Shown here: positions 9,253 through 18,326 of the stretch, one piece after another | How the letters are laid out: every line of letters starts with the position of its first letter | Position numbering within the stretch: position 1 is the stretch's first letter | NCBI RefSeq assembly: GCF_019880635.1 | Contig: NZ_JAINVX010000001.1 | Coordinates: 310,001 to 374,000 of the forward strand | Reading direction: 5' to 3' | Length of the DNA stretch: 64,000 nt | Origin: Hanstruepera marina | Lineage (GTDB): Bacteria; Bacteroidota; Bacteroidia; Flavobacteriales; Flavobacteriaceae | Translations under genes and position numbers: made by a program | Notes under the pieces: generated by a model | Database searches by the model: none | The model's input: the letters and a program-made list of their open reading frames with translations, nothing else | Told to the model about the DNA's origin: nothing

Positions 9253-10659
9253 ATGAAAAGTTTAAAAAAAGCATTGTTGTATGCCTTTACTGTAAGTTTA
9301 ATAATTAATGGTTTTGGTTTTCTAATCGCAGTTTTAAATGCGAATATGGAAAGTGCATTGACAGACTTTAAAAGGATAGCCCCAATAAGTATTTCAATTT
9401 TGTTTATTCCATGTTTTTTGTCAGGCGTATTTTATAGGGCCGATTTATTCAGTAATAAATTAAAAGCATTAAAATACTTTTTTCTACCTGCAGTCATTTC
9501 ATTTGGTTTTATTTACGCAATTGTCTTTTTTACTTTACTTCCTGACTCAAAACCAACTCATAAGAGCCTTTATATTGTTGCATTGTTTAATGGTGTTTTA
9601 TCTATGGTAATAACAGTGTTTAGTATATTGATTTATTATCTGTTAAACAAAAAGAAAGACAAAAGAAAAGACATGAAGAAATTAAAGCCTTCGTTTTTGA
9701 AAGTCTTGTTAATCTTCTTCTCAATCGCTTTAATGTTCAACGTTCTTGTTTTTTCTTTTGGAAATTCCTCTTGGGTAAATTTTAAAGTGCCTTTTTTGAT
9801 AGTTACGAAGGGGTTTGTGATAACAATATTTTCATTTTTTGCTTTTCAATATGCTTTCAACAAAAACAAAGAATCGTATGTATTTGTCTTAATATACATT
9901 GTAGGGATTTTGGTTATACCATTTGTGTTTACGGAACTTTATTCTGATTTTTCCTTTGAGGTTTTTGTTAAGAAACTGAATATTGTCTTAACAGTAATAG
10001 CTCCTTATTTTTTGTTGATAATGTTAGCTGTTCATGTGTATTTTATTTATCTAAAGAATGAAAAAGAAAAAGAATCCTTAAGGCAAACAAGCGCATCAAC
10101 CAATTTAAAATATCAACAATTAAAAGCACAATTGAGTCCGCATTTCTTGTTTAATAACATTAGTGTGTTAACTGGTTTAATTGAAGAAAGTTCAGAACGA
10201 GCTATAGAATTTTCAGAAAAACTATCATCTATATACAGGTATCTTTTAGATCAGGAGAAAAACGATTTGGTGTTATTAGATCATGAAATCGTTTTTGGTA
10301 AGCAGTACATGGATTTGTTACAAGTGCGGTATGATAATTCCTTGGCGGTAACCTTTAATCTAGATGTAATTTCTGAATATTATATATTACCTTTTTCTTT
10401 GCAAATTGTATTTGAAAATATCATAAAGCACAATGTAGTATCAATGGATAAACCTATGAAAGTAAATGTTAGCTGTATAAATGATTTTTTGATTATAGAG
10501 AATACCCTTCATTTAAAGTCAGTAAATAATTCGAATACGAAGATAGGTTTGGAAAATTTAAAAAAGCGTTATGCATTTTTTACAGATAAAAAAGTAGAAG
10601 TAAGTTCTGACGATTCTATTTATTGTATAAAATTACCTTTGCTAAAAATGCAAGACTAA
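9253..10659 (+). CDS. LytS-type membrane sensor histidine kinase
   Basis: This 468-residue protein has several N-terminal transmembrane helices (about residues 10-275, six to eight hydrophobic segments) followed by a His_kinase (LytS/YehU family) domain. The phosphoacceptor is His297 in LSPHFLFNNISVL. An ATPase region follows with the N-box ENIIKHN and the G-box-like TKIGLENLKKRY. There is no large periplasmic domain, so the signal is probably sensed within or near the membrane. Its stop codon overlaps the start of the LytTR regulator by one base (TAATG), which indicates translational coupling and a cognate pair. The regulated genes cannot be identified from the window. Confidence 0.88.
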   Translation: MKSLKKALLYAFTVSLIINGFGFLIAVLNANMESALTDFKRIAPISISILFIPCFLSGVFYRADLFSNKLKALKYFFLPAVISFGFIYAIVFFTLLPDSKPTHKSLYIVALFNGVLSMVITVFSILIYYLLNKKKDKRKDMKKLKPSFLKVLLIFFSIALMFNVLVFSFGNSSWVNFKVPFLIVTKGFVITIFSFFAFQYAFNKNKESYVFVLIYIVGILVIPFVFTELYSDFSFEVFVKKLNIVLTVIAPYFLLIMLAVHVYFIYLKNEKEKESLRQTSASTNLKYQQLKAQLSPHFLFNNISVLTGLIEESSERAIEFSEKLSSIYRYLLDQEKNDLVLLDHEIVFGKQYMDLLQVRYDNSLAVTFNLDVISEYYILPFSLQIVFENIIKHNVVSMDKPMKVNVSCINDFLIIENTLHLKSVNNSNTKIGLENLKKRYAFFTDKKVEVSSDDSIYCIKLPLLKMQD

Positions 10660-11402
10660 TGAAAGTTGTAATTGTTGAAGACGAGTTGTTGTCTAGTAGA
10701 CGCCTTGAACGCATGCTTACAAGCTTAAAATGCGAAGTTCAAGTATCCTTGCCTTCGGTAGGGTTAGCTGTAGAATGGTTGCAAAATCATACTCATCCCG
10801 AAATTTTATTTTTAGATATTCAATTGTCTGATGGCATGTGTTTTGAAATTTTTAATTGTGTTGAAGTAGAAAGTGCTATTATTTTTACAACAGCTTTTAG
10901 TAATTACAGTTTAAAAGCTTTTAACTATAAAAGTATTTCCTATTTATTAAAACCAATTAATAAACAGGAATTGCAACATGCCATATTGAAAACAAGAACG
11001 TTTTTAAAAAATAAACATGAAATAGAGGCTCTAAAAGATATTGTAACAAAACAAAACTTTAAAGACTATAAACAATCATTCTTCATAAAACTAGGAAACA
11101 AAATAAAAATCATTAATGTTACCGATGTTACATGCTTTTATAGTTTTGATAATGCAACCTATTTGTATAATGGAAGAGGTAATTATATTGTTAACTACTC
11201 GCTTTTAAATTTAAACGACCTGATAGACCCTTCAGATTTTTTTCAGGTCAGCCGAAAATGTATCATTAATAGAAAAAAGGTCGTGAGTTATAACCGTTAT
11301 AATGTAAATCGTTTAAAAGTTGTTTTACAGAATTTTAATGAGTTTGATGTAATAGTCAGTAGGGAGCGGGTAAAAGCTTTTAAGGACTGGATTGAAGCTT
11401 AG
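10659..11402 (+). CDS. LytTR-family response regulator
   Basis: This 247-residue DNA-binding response regulator is the partner of the preceding kinase. The receiver domain (residues 1-115) has the acidic pocket VEDE near residues 6-9, the phosphoacceptor Asp53 in LFLDIQLSDG, and the switch region FTTAFSNYSLKAF with SYLLKP. The LytTR DNA-binding domain follows at about residues 140-247, with FFQVSRKCIINRKKV typical of that fold. I chose the ATG that overlaps the kinase stop; longer in-frame starts begin with TTG inside the kinase. The stop codon directly abuts the stop codon of the convergent rnhA gene, leaving no intergenic space for a terminator. Confidence 0.9.
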   Translation: MKVVIVEDELLSSRRLERMLTSLKCEVQVSLPSVGLAVEWLQNHTHPEILFLDIQLSDGMCFEIFNCVEVESAIIFTTAFSNYSLKAFNYKSISYLLKPINKQELQHAILKTRTFLKNKHEIEALKDIVTKQNFKDYKQSFFIKLGNKIKIINVTDVTCFYSFDNATYLYNGRGNYIVNYSLLNLNDLIDPSDFFQVSRKCIINRKKVVSYNRYNVNRLKVVLQNFNEFDVIVSRERVKAFKDWIEA

Positions 11403-12044
11403 TTATTTTCTCCCAAAATCTGCTGGAATTTCACCCCAAGCTTTGGTTTCCCATTTTACAACAGTTGTTGTGTAGTTGTTGGTTTTTAACCAAGTGACGG
11501 CACGGTCTACCAGTTCAAAAAGAGGTTTGTTTTTATCTGTCCGTTCCAACTTGGTATTAGCTATTTTCTTTTTTACCCAGCTTATGGCCGTTTTGGAGTC
11601 GGTGTAGATAATACGATTGCTGTTTTGTTTTTTAAGGAATGCCAACGCGTGTACAATAGCCAAAAACTCCCCAATATTATTGGTGCCCTCTTCAAAAGGC
11701 CCTTGATGAAACAGGCGTTTTTTGGTTTTGGTATCAACACCTTGGTATTCCATTTTTCCTGGGTTACCACTAACGGCAGCATCAACTGCTATAGAGTTAT
11801 AATTAGGCTGACCAATTTTTTTTAGTTGTTCGTCAGAGAGTTCGCTTACAAACTTTTTGCTTTTCCCAATATAGTCTTTGTAATTGCCTTTGTATGCTTT
11901 TTTAGCGGCTTCAAAAGAGGTGAACGATTTGTATTGGGCACCCTCAAAATCTTTTGTTTGAGCCTTACAATCGTCCCAACTTTCAAAAACACCTGTGTGA
12001 TGCCCTTTCCAAACAGTGTAGTATTTTTTCTTTTTTTTACTCAT
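11403..12044 (-). CDS. rnhA: Ribonuclease H1 with N-terminal viroplasmin-type domain
   Basis: This 213-residue protein hydrolyses RNA in RNA-DNA hybrids. An N-terminal hybrid-binding (caulimovirus viroplasmin/RNase H1 N-terminal) domain occupies about residues 6-50, with YYTVWKGHHTGVFESW and FEGAQYKSFTSFEAA. The catalytic domain follows, with acidic residues in IAVDAAVSGNPG, NNIGEFLAIV, IIYTDSKTA and the final ADFGRK. I chose the ATG at 12044 because KKKKKYYTVW is the usual start of the domain; a longer frame would run back into purN. The start lies 8 bases inside the purN gene end, so the two are translationally coupled. It is convergent with, and abuts, the LytTR regulator gene. Confidence 0.9.
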   Translation of the reverse strand: MSKKKKKYYTVWKGHHTGVFESWDDCKAQTKDFEGAQYKSFTSFEAAKKAYKGNYKDYIGKSKKFVSELSDEQLKKIGQPNYNSIAVDAAVSGNPGKMEYQGVDTKTKKRLFHQGPFEEGTNNIGEFLAIVHALAFLKKQNSNRIIYTDSKTAISWVKKKIANTKLERTDKNKPLFELVDRAVTWLKTNNYTTTVVKWETKAWGEIPADFGRK

Positions 12045-12609
12045 TTTTGGAAAGAAGAGATTCAACCACTTTAGGAAAATGTTCCATTTCCAGCTCATGA
12101 ATTTTTGCAGCTACATCATCGGCTGAATCATTTGAAGAAACTTCACATTTTGCTTGAAAAATAATAGTGCCTTCATCATAATGTTCATTCACATAATGAA
12201 TGGTAATACCGGTTTCCGTTTCATTGTTTGCGACTACAGCTTCATGCACATGCATACCGTACATGCCTTTGCCGCCATATTTAGGTAATAAAGCAGGGTG
12301 AACATTAATGACCCTGTTTGGGAATTCATTTAAAATATGCTCTGGAAACTTCCATAAAAAACCCGCTAATACAATTAAATCGGGGTTGTTGCTTTTTAAA
12401 ATGTTCAACACATCATCAGTTTCTGTAAAGGCTACTCTGTTGAAAGACAGTGCGCTAACATTAAGATTTTTGGCCCTGTCAAGAACTTTGGCACGAGGAT
12501 TGTTAGTAAGCACTTGAATAACAGACACATTATCGCTGTTGTGAAAAAACTTAATTAAATTTTCAGCATTAGTACCACTTCCGGACGCAAAAATTACAAC
12601 TCGTTTCAT
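12037..12609 (-). CDS. purN: Phosphoribosylglycinamide formyltransferase
   Basis: This 190-residue GART enzyme transfers a formyl group from 10-formyltetrahydrofolate to GAR in purine synthesis. The phosphate-binding start VVIFASGSGTNAENL, the catalytic His in VINVHPALLPKYGGKGMYG and the ETGITIHYVNEHYDEGTII segment with the essential Asp are all intact. I chose the ATG at 12609 because the preceding in-frame methionine adds 11 residues that no family member needs. The gene is divergent from acpP, and rnhA overlaps its 3' end. Its coupling to rnhA rather than to other pur genes is unusual outside Flavobacteria. Confidence 0.93.
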   Translation of the reverse strand: MKRVVIFASGSGTNAENLIKFFHNSDNVSVIQVLTNNPRAKVLDRAKNLNVSALSFNRVAFTETDDVLNILKSNNPDLIVLAGFLWKFPEHILNEFPNRVINVHPALLPKYGGKGMYGMHVHEAVVANNETETGITIHYVNEHYDEGTIIFQAKCEVSSNDSADDVAAKIHELEMEHFPKVVESLLSKNE

Positions 12610-12732
12610 TTTACAGATAATAATGTTCAATAGTTCGAACAAAAAAAAGAATAAATATTAACAATTAGAAGGCAAAATTGAAATACTTCAATCTAATTTT
12701 AGTAAATTACAATCACATTTTTAAACTAAAGG

Positions 12733-12763
12733 TGTGTTTTAAAAATAAAGTTTTTTATTTTTG
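12733..12763 (+). promoter_or_regulatory. Probable acpP promoter
   Basis: TATTTTTG (12756-12763) matches the -7 consensus TAnnTTTG and lies 31 bases before the acpP start. At 19 bases upstream is TGTG (12733-12736), a three-of-four match to TTTG. A strong promoter is expected here because acyl carrier protein is abundant. Confidence 0.5.
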
Positions 12764-12794
12764 CCCACTAATTAAAACTTAAAATTAAAAGATT

Positions 12795-13028
12795 ATGTCA
12801 GACATTGCATCAAGAGTAAAAGCGATTATCGTAGACAAATTAGGTGTTGATGAGAACGAAGTTGTTACTGAAGCAAGCTTCACTAACGATTTAGGAGCAG
12901 ATTCATTAGACACTGTAGAATTAATTATGGAATTCGAAAAGGAATTTGATATTCAAATCCCAGATGATCAAGCTGAAAATATTGCAACAGTTGGTCAAGC
13001 TATCTCTTACATAGAAGGCGCAAAATAA
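12795..13028 (+). CDS. acpP: Acyl carrier protein
   Basis: This 77-residue acidic four-helix protein carries acyl chains on a 4'-phosphopantetheine arm during type II fatty-acid synthesis. The attachment serine is Ser37 in [15 protein letters not shown], and length and charge match the family. fabF starts 14 bases downstream, the usual acpP-fabF pairing. The gene probably heads the five-gene run that continues through rnc, the IPExxxVDY gene and pyk. Confidence 0.97.
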   Translation: MSDIASRVKAIIVDKLGVDENEVVTEASFTNDLGADSLDTVELIMEFEKEFDIQIPDDQAENIATVGQAISYIEGAK

Positions 13029-13042
13029 TTCAAAAACAATTT

Positions 13043-14293
13043 ATGGAGTTAAGGCGAGTAGTAGTTACTGGTTTAGGAGCATTAACACCTATAGGCAATA
13101 CCAAAGATGAATATTGGAATGCGCTTATAAGTGGTAAAAGTGGTGCTGCGCCAATAACGTATTTTGATACTGAAAAGTTCAAAACAAAATTTGCTTGTGA
13201 GCTTAAGAACTTTAACGCAACTGATTTTCTAGATAGAAAAGAGGCTCGTAAAATGGATAGGTTTACACAATACGCTATGGTAGCATCTGATGAAGCTATT
13301 GCAGACTCAAAACTAGACCTTGACAAAATAAATAAATTACGTGTAGGCGTTATTTGGGGTGCCGGAATTGGTGGATTGGAAACGTTCCAACAGGAAGTTT
13401 TAAATTTTGCCGATGGTGATGGTACACCTAGATTCAACCCCTTCTTTATCCCAAAAATGATTGCGGATATAGCACCTGGAAATATTTCCATAAAACATGG
13501 TTTTATGGGTCCAAATTACACAACAGTTTCAGCATGCGCCTCTTCGGCAAATGCTATGATAGATGCTTTAAACACTATACGTTTAGGACATTGCGATGTT
13601 GTTGTAACAGGTGGTAGCGAAGCTGCTGTTACTATTGCGGGAATGGGAGGTTTTAATGCCATGCACGCTTTATCGACTAGAAATGAAAGTCCAGAAACAG
13701 CCTCAAGGCCTTTTGATGCAACCAGAGATGGTTTTGTATTGGGTGAAGGTGCTGGAGCAATAATTCTAGAAGATTACGAACATGCAAAAGCTAGAGGTGC
13801 AAAAATATATGCTGAAGTTATTGGAGGAGGTTTATCTTCTGATGCATATCATATGACTGCTCCTCATCCAGATGGTATTGGTGTTATTGCTGTAATGAAA
13901 AATTGTTTAGAAAACGCAGGTATTCAACCAGAAGAAGTGGATCATATTAATACCCACGGAACATCAACACCATTAGGTGATGTTGCAGAGCTAAAGGCCA
14001 TTTCTGAAGTGTTTGGAAACCATGCTAAAAACATTAGTATTAACTCAACAAAATCTATGACAGGTCACTTGCTAGGTGCTGCAGGAGCTATTGAATCCAT
14101 TGCTTCAATTTTAGCTATGGAACACGGTATGGTGCCACCTACAATAAACCATGAGGTTGTTGATGAAAATATTGATCCAGAACTTAATTTAACATTAAAC
14201 AAAGCACAAAAACGAGATGTAAAAGTTGCTATGAGTAACACATTTGGTTTTGGAGGACATAACGCTTGCGTACTGTTCAAGAAATTAGATTAA
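13043..14293 (+). CDS. fabF: Beta-ketoacyl-ACP synthase II
   Basis: This 416-residue thiolase-fold condensing enzyme extends acyl-ACP with malonyl-ACP in fatty-acid elongation. The catalytic triad is visible as Cys165 (VSACASSANAM), a histidine in NTHGTSTPLGD and a histidine in SMTGHLLGAAG. The C-terminal NTFGFGGHNACVLF is also typical, and the length is standard. It follows acpP closely and is followed after 7 bases by rnc, so it is an internal operon gene. Confidence 0.96.
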   Translation: MELRRVVVTGLGALTPIGNTKDEYWNALISGKSGAAPITYFDTEKFKTKFACELKNFNATDFLDRKEARKMDRFTQYAMVASDEAIADSKLDLDKINKLRVGVIWGAGIGGLETFQQEVLNFADGDGTPRFNPFFIPKMIADIAPGNISIKHGFMGPNYTTVSACASSANAMIDALNTIRLGHCDVVVTGGSEAAVTIAGMGGFNAMHALSTRNESPETASRPFDATRDGFVLGEGAGAIILEDYEHAKARGAKIYAEVIGGGLSSDAYHMTAPHPDGIGVIAVMKNCLENAGIQPEEVDHINTHGTSTPLGDVAELKAISEVFGNHAKNISINSTKSMTGHLLGAAGAIESIASILAMEHGMVPPTINHEVVDENIDPELNLTLNKAQKRDVKVAMSNTFGFGGHNACVLFKKLD

Positions 14294-14300
14294 TTATCGA

Positions 14301-15041
14301 ATGAAAAACATTCGTAACATATTGAATTCCCGTTCTAAAAAAGGCGGGAATTTTTTTGTATCTGTTCAAAACATTTTAGGGTTTAAGCCTAAAAACATAC
14401 ATTATTACAAAACAGCCTTCACGCATCGCTCAATGAATATAAAGGATGATGAAGGTCACCCTATTAATTACGAACGGTTGGAATTTTTGGGAGACGCTAT
14501 GTTGGGTTCGGTTATTGCATCGCATTTGTATATGGAGGTTCCTAGTGGAGACGAAGGCTATCTTACAAAAATGCGTTCTAAAATTGTTAGCCGCGAGCAT
14601 CTAAACGAGTTGGGTAAAGACCTTAAATTAGTCGATTTGGTTGAGAGTAAAATTCCTAAAGGTCAATTTGGCGATAACATTTACGGTAATTTGTTCGAAG
14701 CTTTAATAGGTGCTATTTTTTTAGACAGAGGGTATAAGTACTGTGAGAAGTTTATCTATAAAAAAGTTATTATACCATATGTTGATATTGAAAAATTGGA
14801 AGGCAAGGTTATTAGCTATAAAAGCTTGCTGATAGAATGGTGTCAAAAAGAAAAAAACACTTTTGATTATAATGTTTATGAAGATACTGGGAATGATGAT
14901 ATTCGCCATTTTTCAGTAAAACTATCCATAAATGATAAAATTGTATCAAAAGCACGAGCCACTTCAAAAAAGAAAGCCGAGGAGAAAGCTTCCAAACGTG
15001 CTTATTTTGTTTTCCAAAATCAAATTTCGCGAGCAATTTAG
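14301..15041 (+). CDS. rnc: Ribonuclease III
   Basis: This 246-residue double-strand-specific endoribonuclease matures rRNA and other structured RNAs. The signature NYERLEFLGDAML carries the metal-binding residues including Asp65, and a second catalytic acidic residue sits in NLFEALIGAIFLDRG. A double-stranded RNA-binding domain occupies about residues 165-240, ending with KAEEKASKRAYFVF. The start chosen gives the MKNIRNILNSRS opening typical of Flavobacteria. A terminator-like hairpin with a seven-T run lies inside codons 9-19 (14325-14357), which could attenuate transcription coming from fabF. The coexistence with fabF-acpP upstream is a common bacterial arrangement. Confidence 0.93.
   Translation: MKNIRNILNSRSKKGGNFFVSVQNILGFKPKNIHYYKTAFTHRSMNIKDDEGHPINYERLEFLGDAMLGSVIASHLYMEVPSGDEGYLTKMRSKIVSREHLNELGKDLKLVDLVESKIPKGQFGDNIYGNLFEALIGAIFLDRGYKYCEKFIYKKVIIPYVDIEKLEGKVISYKSLLIEWCQKEKNTFDYNVYEDTGNDDIRHFSVKLSINDKIVSKARATSKKKAEEKASKRAYFVFQNQISRAI
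14325..14357 (+). terminator. Terminator-like hairpin inside the rnc coding start
   Basis: AATTCCCG (14325-14332) pairs perfectly with CGGGAATT (14345-14352) across a 12-base loop, and the pairing runs into a T-tract (14351-14357). The element lies within codons 9-19 of rnc, so translating ribosomes would compete with its folding. Whether it terminates is inferred from the pattern alone. Confidence 0.5.
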
Positions 15042-15170
15042 AATTTTTGGTCTATCTGTAAAATTGCTCTCAACTATAACGTTTTCGTAATATTTAGGCA
15101 TTAACTTTAAACAAAAGTTAATTTATTTATAGGTTTAATGCATTATATTTACAATTAATTATAACCTATA

Positions 15171-15653
15171 ATGGCAACTCAAAAGTTAGTTCTAGACGAT
15201 TTTATTGACGAACAGGAATTTACTTTAATAGGAATTCATTGTGCTATTGAAAATTACCGATTGGCTTATTTATTAAATCAATATTGCAATTTAAAATTAG
15301 TGCGAAAATCTAAAGATTTAGATTTTATAAATAAGGCTCAATACCCTATTTATGAATGGTGTGATACCAAGAAGCTAACAACTTGGAGTTTAGTATCAAA
15401 CAATTGTAAGGTTCGTGTAAATTTAAATCAAGGATCTGGAACACTTTTTACAGAATCGGGCTCGGTAAAGAATTATTATTTAATTCCTGAATATCAAAAA
15501 GTCAATTATTTTTTGAAGATAAGTTCAGATACGATAAATGATAGAAAACTAAAACTCATTTTAAACAAGATTCAAAACATACCTCAAATAGTTACTGCCT
15601 ACTCGGTTAAGCCAGATACATTAAAGTCAAAAAACAACTTAATATTTTATTAA
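15171..15653 (+). CDS. IPExxxVDY-family protein
   Basis: This 160-residue protein belongs to a small Bacteroidetes family named for its conserved motif; here the motif reads LIPEYQKVNYFLKI, a VNY variant of VDY. There is no signal peptide or membrane segment, so it is probably cytoplasmic. No enzymatic motif is visible and the function is unknown. The location between rnc and pyk is the family's usual place, and the stop codon overlaps the pyk start by one base (TAATG), so the two are translationally coupled. A 129-base gap precedes it, containing a TATATTTA that is close to a -7 box. Confidence 0.8.
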   Translation: MATQKLVLDDFIDEQEFTLIGIHCAIENYRLAYLLNQYCNLKLVRKSKDLDFINKAQYPIYEWCDTKKLTTWSLVSNNCKVRVNLNQGSGTLFTESGSVKNYYLIPEYQKVNYFLKISSDTINDRKLKLILNKIQNIPQIVTAYSVKPDTLKSKNNLIFY

Positions 15654-17095
15654 TGCCTAAAAGAAAGAAAACAAAAATAGTAGCCACATTAGGACCGGCA
15701 ACAAGTTCTAAATCTGTTTTAAAAAGCATGTTGGATGAAGGAGCCAATGTATTTCGAATTAATTTTTCGCATGCTAATTATGACGATGTAAAAGAACGCA
15801 TAAATATGATTCGTGAGTTAAACGATGAGTTCGATTACAATGCAGCTATTCTTGCCGATTTACAAGGCCCTAAATTAAGGGTCGGCACTATGAAAGGTGA
15901 AGTTGTTGTTAATGAAGGAGACGAAATAGTTTTTGCTACAGGCAAACGTTTTGAAGGCACCAAAGAACGTGTGTACATGACCTATGAAAGCTTTCCTCAA
16001 GACGCAAAACCTGGTGAGCGAATTCTTTTAGATGATGGTAAGCTAATTTTTGAAGTGGTGTCAACCGATAAAAAGAGTGAAGTAAAAGCACGTGTTATTC
16101 AAGGCGGACCCTTACGTTCCAAAAAAGGAGTGAATTTACCAAACACTAATATTTCACAGCCGGCATTAACCGAAAAGGATATTGAAGATGCCCTATTTGC
16201 CATTGAACAAAAAGTGGATTGGATTGCCTTATCCTTTGTGCGTCACGCCGAAGACCTTATGCAATTGGAAGAACTCATAAGTGAGCACAGCAATCATAAA
16301 ATCCCTATTATCGCCAAGATTGAAAAACCTGAAGCTGTTGAAAACATTGACAAAATAGTTGCTTACTGCGATGGGCTAATGGTTGCTCGTGGCGACTTGG
16401 GTGTAGAAATTCCAGCTGAAGAGGTTCCGCTAATTCAAAAAAAATTAGTGCTTCGTGCCAAACAAGCCAGAATACCTGTGATTATTGCCACGCAAATGAT
16501 GGAAACCATGATTTCCAGTTTAACACCAACACGAGCCGAAGTTAACGATGTTGCCAACTCGGTTATGGATGGAGCAGATGCCGTTATGCTTTCGGGTGAA
16601 ACCTCTGTTGGGAGTTACCCTGTACAGGTTATTAAGCAAATGTCTGATATTATTAAAAGCGTGGAAGATTCAGAATTAATAAAAGTACCACAAATACCAC
16701 CACATATTCGTACCAAACGTTACATTACAAAATCTATCTGTTATCATGCAGCCAATATGGCAAACGAAATTGATGCCAAAGCTATTTCTACATTAACAAA
16801 CAGTGGATATACAGCATTTCAAATTTCGGCTTGGCGACCAAGTGCCCACATTTTGGTGTTTACCTCTAACCGTAGAATATTAACCCAACTTAATTTACTC
16901 TGGGGCGTTAAAGCGTTTTATTACGATAAGTTTGTAAGTACCGATGAAACCATTGAAGACGTTAATGCCATTGCCTGCAAAAAAGGCTATTTAGAAGAAG
17001 GTGATATGTTGGTAAGTTTAGCTGCCATGCCAATTCAAGACAAAGGTATGGTAAATACGTTGCGGGTTACCGAGATTACAACCTGTAGTTTTTAG
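15653..17095 (+). CDS. pyk: Pyruvate kinase
   Basis: This 480-residue enzyme converts phosphoenolpyruvate and ADP to pyruvate and ATP. N-terminal KKTKIVATLGPAT with the substrate arginine in VFRINFSHA, the active-site lysine/glutamate region IIAKIEKPEAVENI, and MVARGDLGVEIP are intact. The C-terminal regulatory domain (about residues 350-480) is full length. The start overlaps the stop of the IPExxxVDY gene by one base. It is the last gene of the acpP run and faces dinB across 92 bases in which I see no clear terminator. Confidence 0.96.
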   Translation: MPKRKKTKIVATLGPATSSKSVLKSMLDEGANVFRINFSHANYDDVKERINMIRELNDEFDYNAAILADLQGPKLRVGTMKGEVVVNEGDEIVFATGKRFEGTKERVYMTYESFPQDAKPGERILLDDGKLIFEVVSTDKKSEVKARVIQGGPLRSKKGVNLPNTNISQPALTEKDIEDALFAIEQKVDWIALSFVRHAEDLMQLEELISEHSNHKIPIIAKIEKPEAVENIDKIVAYCDGLMVARGDLGVEIPAEEVPLIQKKLVLRAKQARIPVIIATQMMETMISSLTPTRAEVNDVANSVMDGADAVMLSGETSVGSYPVQVIKQMSDIIKSVEDSELIKVPQIPPHIRTKRYITKSICYHAANMANEIDAKAISTLTNSGYTAFQISAWRPSAHILVFTSNRRILTQLNLLWGVKAFYYDKFVSTDETIEDVNAIACKKGYLEEGDMLVSLAAMPIQDKGMVNTLRVTEITTCSF

Positions 17096-17187
17096 GGTTT
17101 CGTTTTCGGTTAAGATATGGTCAGTTCGGGAATTGATTATATCGTCCTAAAGCTAAGTTCGTCTATTTTTATCACAAAGTCAAATCA

Positions 17188-18291
17188 CTAAAACTCAAAC
17201 TGCAATTGCACGCTGACTTCTTTTTTGGGCTCAATCTGTTTCGGTTTTTTTTCTGTGTTGAGATTTGATAGTGAAATGCCTAAAAGCCTCACAGAGTTTT
17301 GTAGTTTTTCTTGGTACAGTAAGTCCTTTGCGGTTTCAAGAATAATGCTTTTATCACTAATATAGTAGGGCAATGTTTTGCTACGGGTTTGAAGTGTAAA
17401 ATCACTGTATTTAATTTTTAAGGTCACGGTTTTTCCGGCAACGTTACTTTTATGTAAACGCCGAGAAACTTCTTCGGCAATATGGTCCAATTTTTCCAAC
17501 ATAAAAACCTCGGAAGATAGGTTTTCACTAAAGGTGCGCTCTGCAGCCAATGATTTTCGTGTACGATTGGGTTTGACATCACTGGTGTGGATACCGCGTA
17601 CGACATAATAATAGTACCTACCCGATTTGCCAAAATTCTCGTCAAGGTATTCTAAAGATTTGCTTTTTAAATCCTTGCCTGTAAAAATGCCTTTTTGGTA
17701 CATGCGTTCAGCGGTCACTTTGCCAACGCCATAAAATTTTCGAATGTCTAATTCCTCTAAAAACTGAAGCACCTCTTCTGGATTAACTGTTTTTTGTCCG
17801 TTGGGTTTGTTGTAGTCACTGGCAACTTTGGCAATGAATTTATTGATGGAAATTCCAGCCGATGCTGTTAGTCCGACATCATTAAAAATGCGTTCACGAA
17901 TTTCTTTGGCAATAAGTGTTGCACTAGGGTTTCCTTTTTTGTTTTTGGTGACGTCTAAATAGGCTTCATCCAAAGAAAGTGGTTCTACCAAATCTGTATA
18001 ATCGTAAAATATCTTGCGAATTTTTTTTGAGATATCATGATATCTATCAAAACGAGGCCTTACAAATATTAATTCTGGGCACAAGCGTCTGGCTTTGACG
18101 CCACTCATGGCACTTCGCACACCAAATTTACGTGCCTCATAACTAGCCGCACTCACTACGCCACGCTTACTACTTCCTCCAACAGCAATAGGTTTACCCT
18201 TTAAATCTGGATTGTCCATTTGCTCTACAGAAGCATAAAAGGCATCCATATCCACATGAATAATTTTTCTAATTGGTAAATCGTTTGGCAT
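17188..18291 (-). CDS. dinB: DNA polymerase IV (Y family)
   Basis: This 367-residue translesion polymerase copies damaged templates. The catalytic acids sit in IIHVDMDAFYASVEQ (Asp14) and in SLDEAYLDVT, and the palm, thumb (KFYGVGKVTAERM helix-hairpin-helix) and little-finger regions are complete. The C-terminus ends in QLQFEF, a good candidate clamp-binding (QLxLF-like) peptide. The ATG at 18291 gives the standard opening. The gene is divergent from the CYTH gene with only 35 bases between the start codons, so promoters would overlap. No SOS box is evident there. Confidence 0.94.
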   Translation of the reverse strand: MPNDLPIRKIIHVDMDAFYASVEQMDNPDLKGKPIAVGGSSKRGVVSAASYEARKFGVRSAMSGVKARRLCPELIFVRPRFDRYHDISKKIRKIFYDYTDLVEPLSLDEAYLDVTKNKKGNPSATLIAKEIRERIFNDVGLTASAGISINKFIAKVASDYNKPNGQKTVNPEEVLQFLEELDIRKFYGVGKVTAERMYQKGIFTGKDLKSKSLEYLDENFGKSGRYYYYVVRGIHTSDVKPNRTRKSLAAERTFSENLSSEVFMLEKLDHIAEEVSRRLHKSNVAGKTVTLKIKYSDFTLQTRSKTLPYYISDKSIILETAKDLLYQEKLQNSVRLLGISLSNLNTEKKPKQIEPKKEVSVQLQFEF

Positions 18292-18326
18292 GATGTAAAT
18301 TTAGACATTAAATGTCTTTTATTTTT

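Noticed and set aside
13030-13491. 153-codon open frame on the minus strand opposite fabF
   Set aside because: It is antisense to a complete fabF with intact motifs, and its product shows no recognised features.
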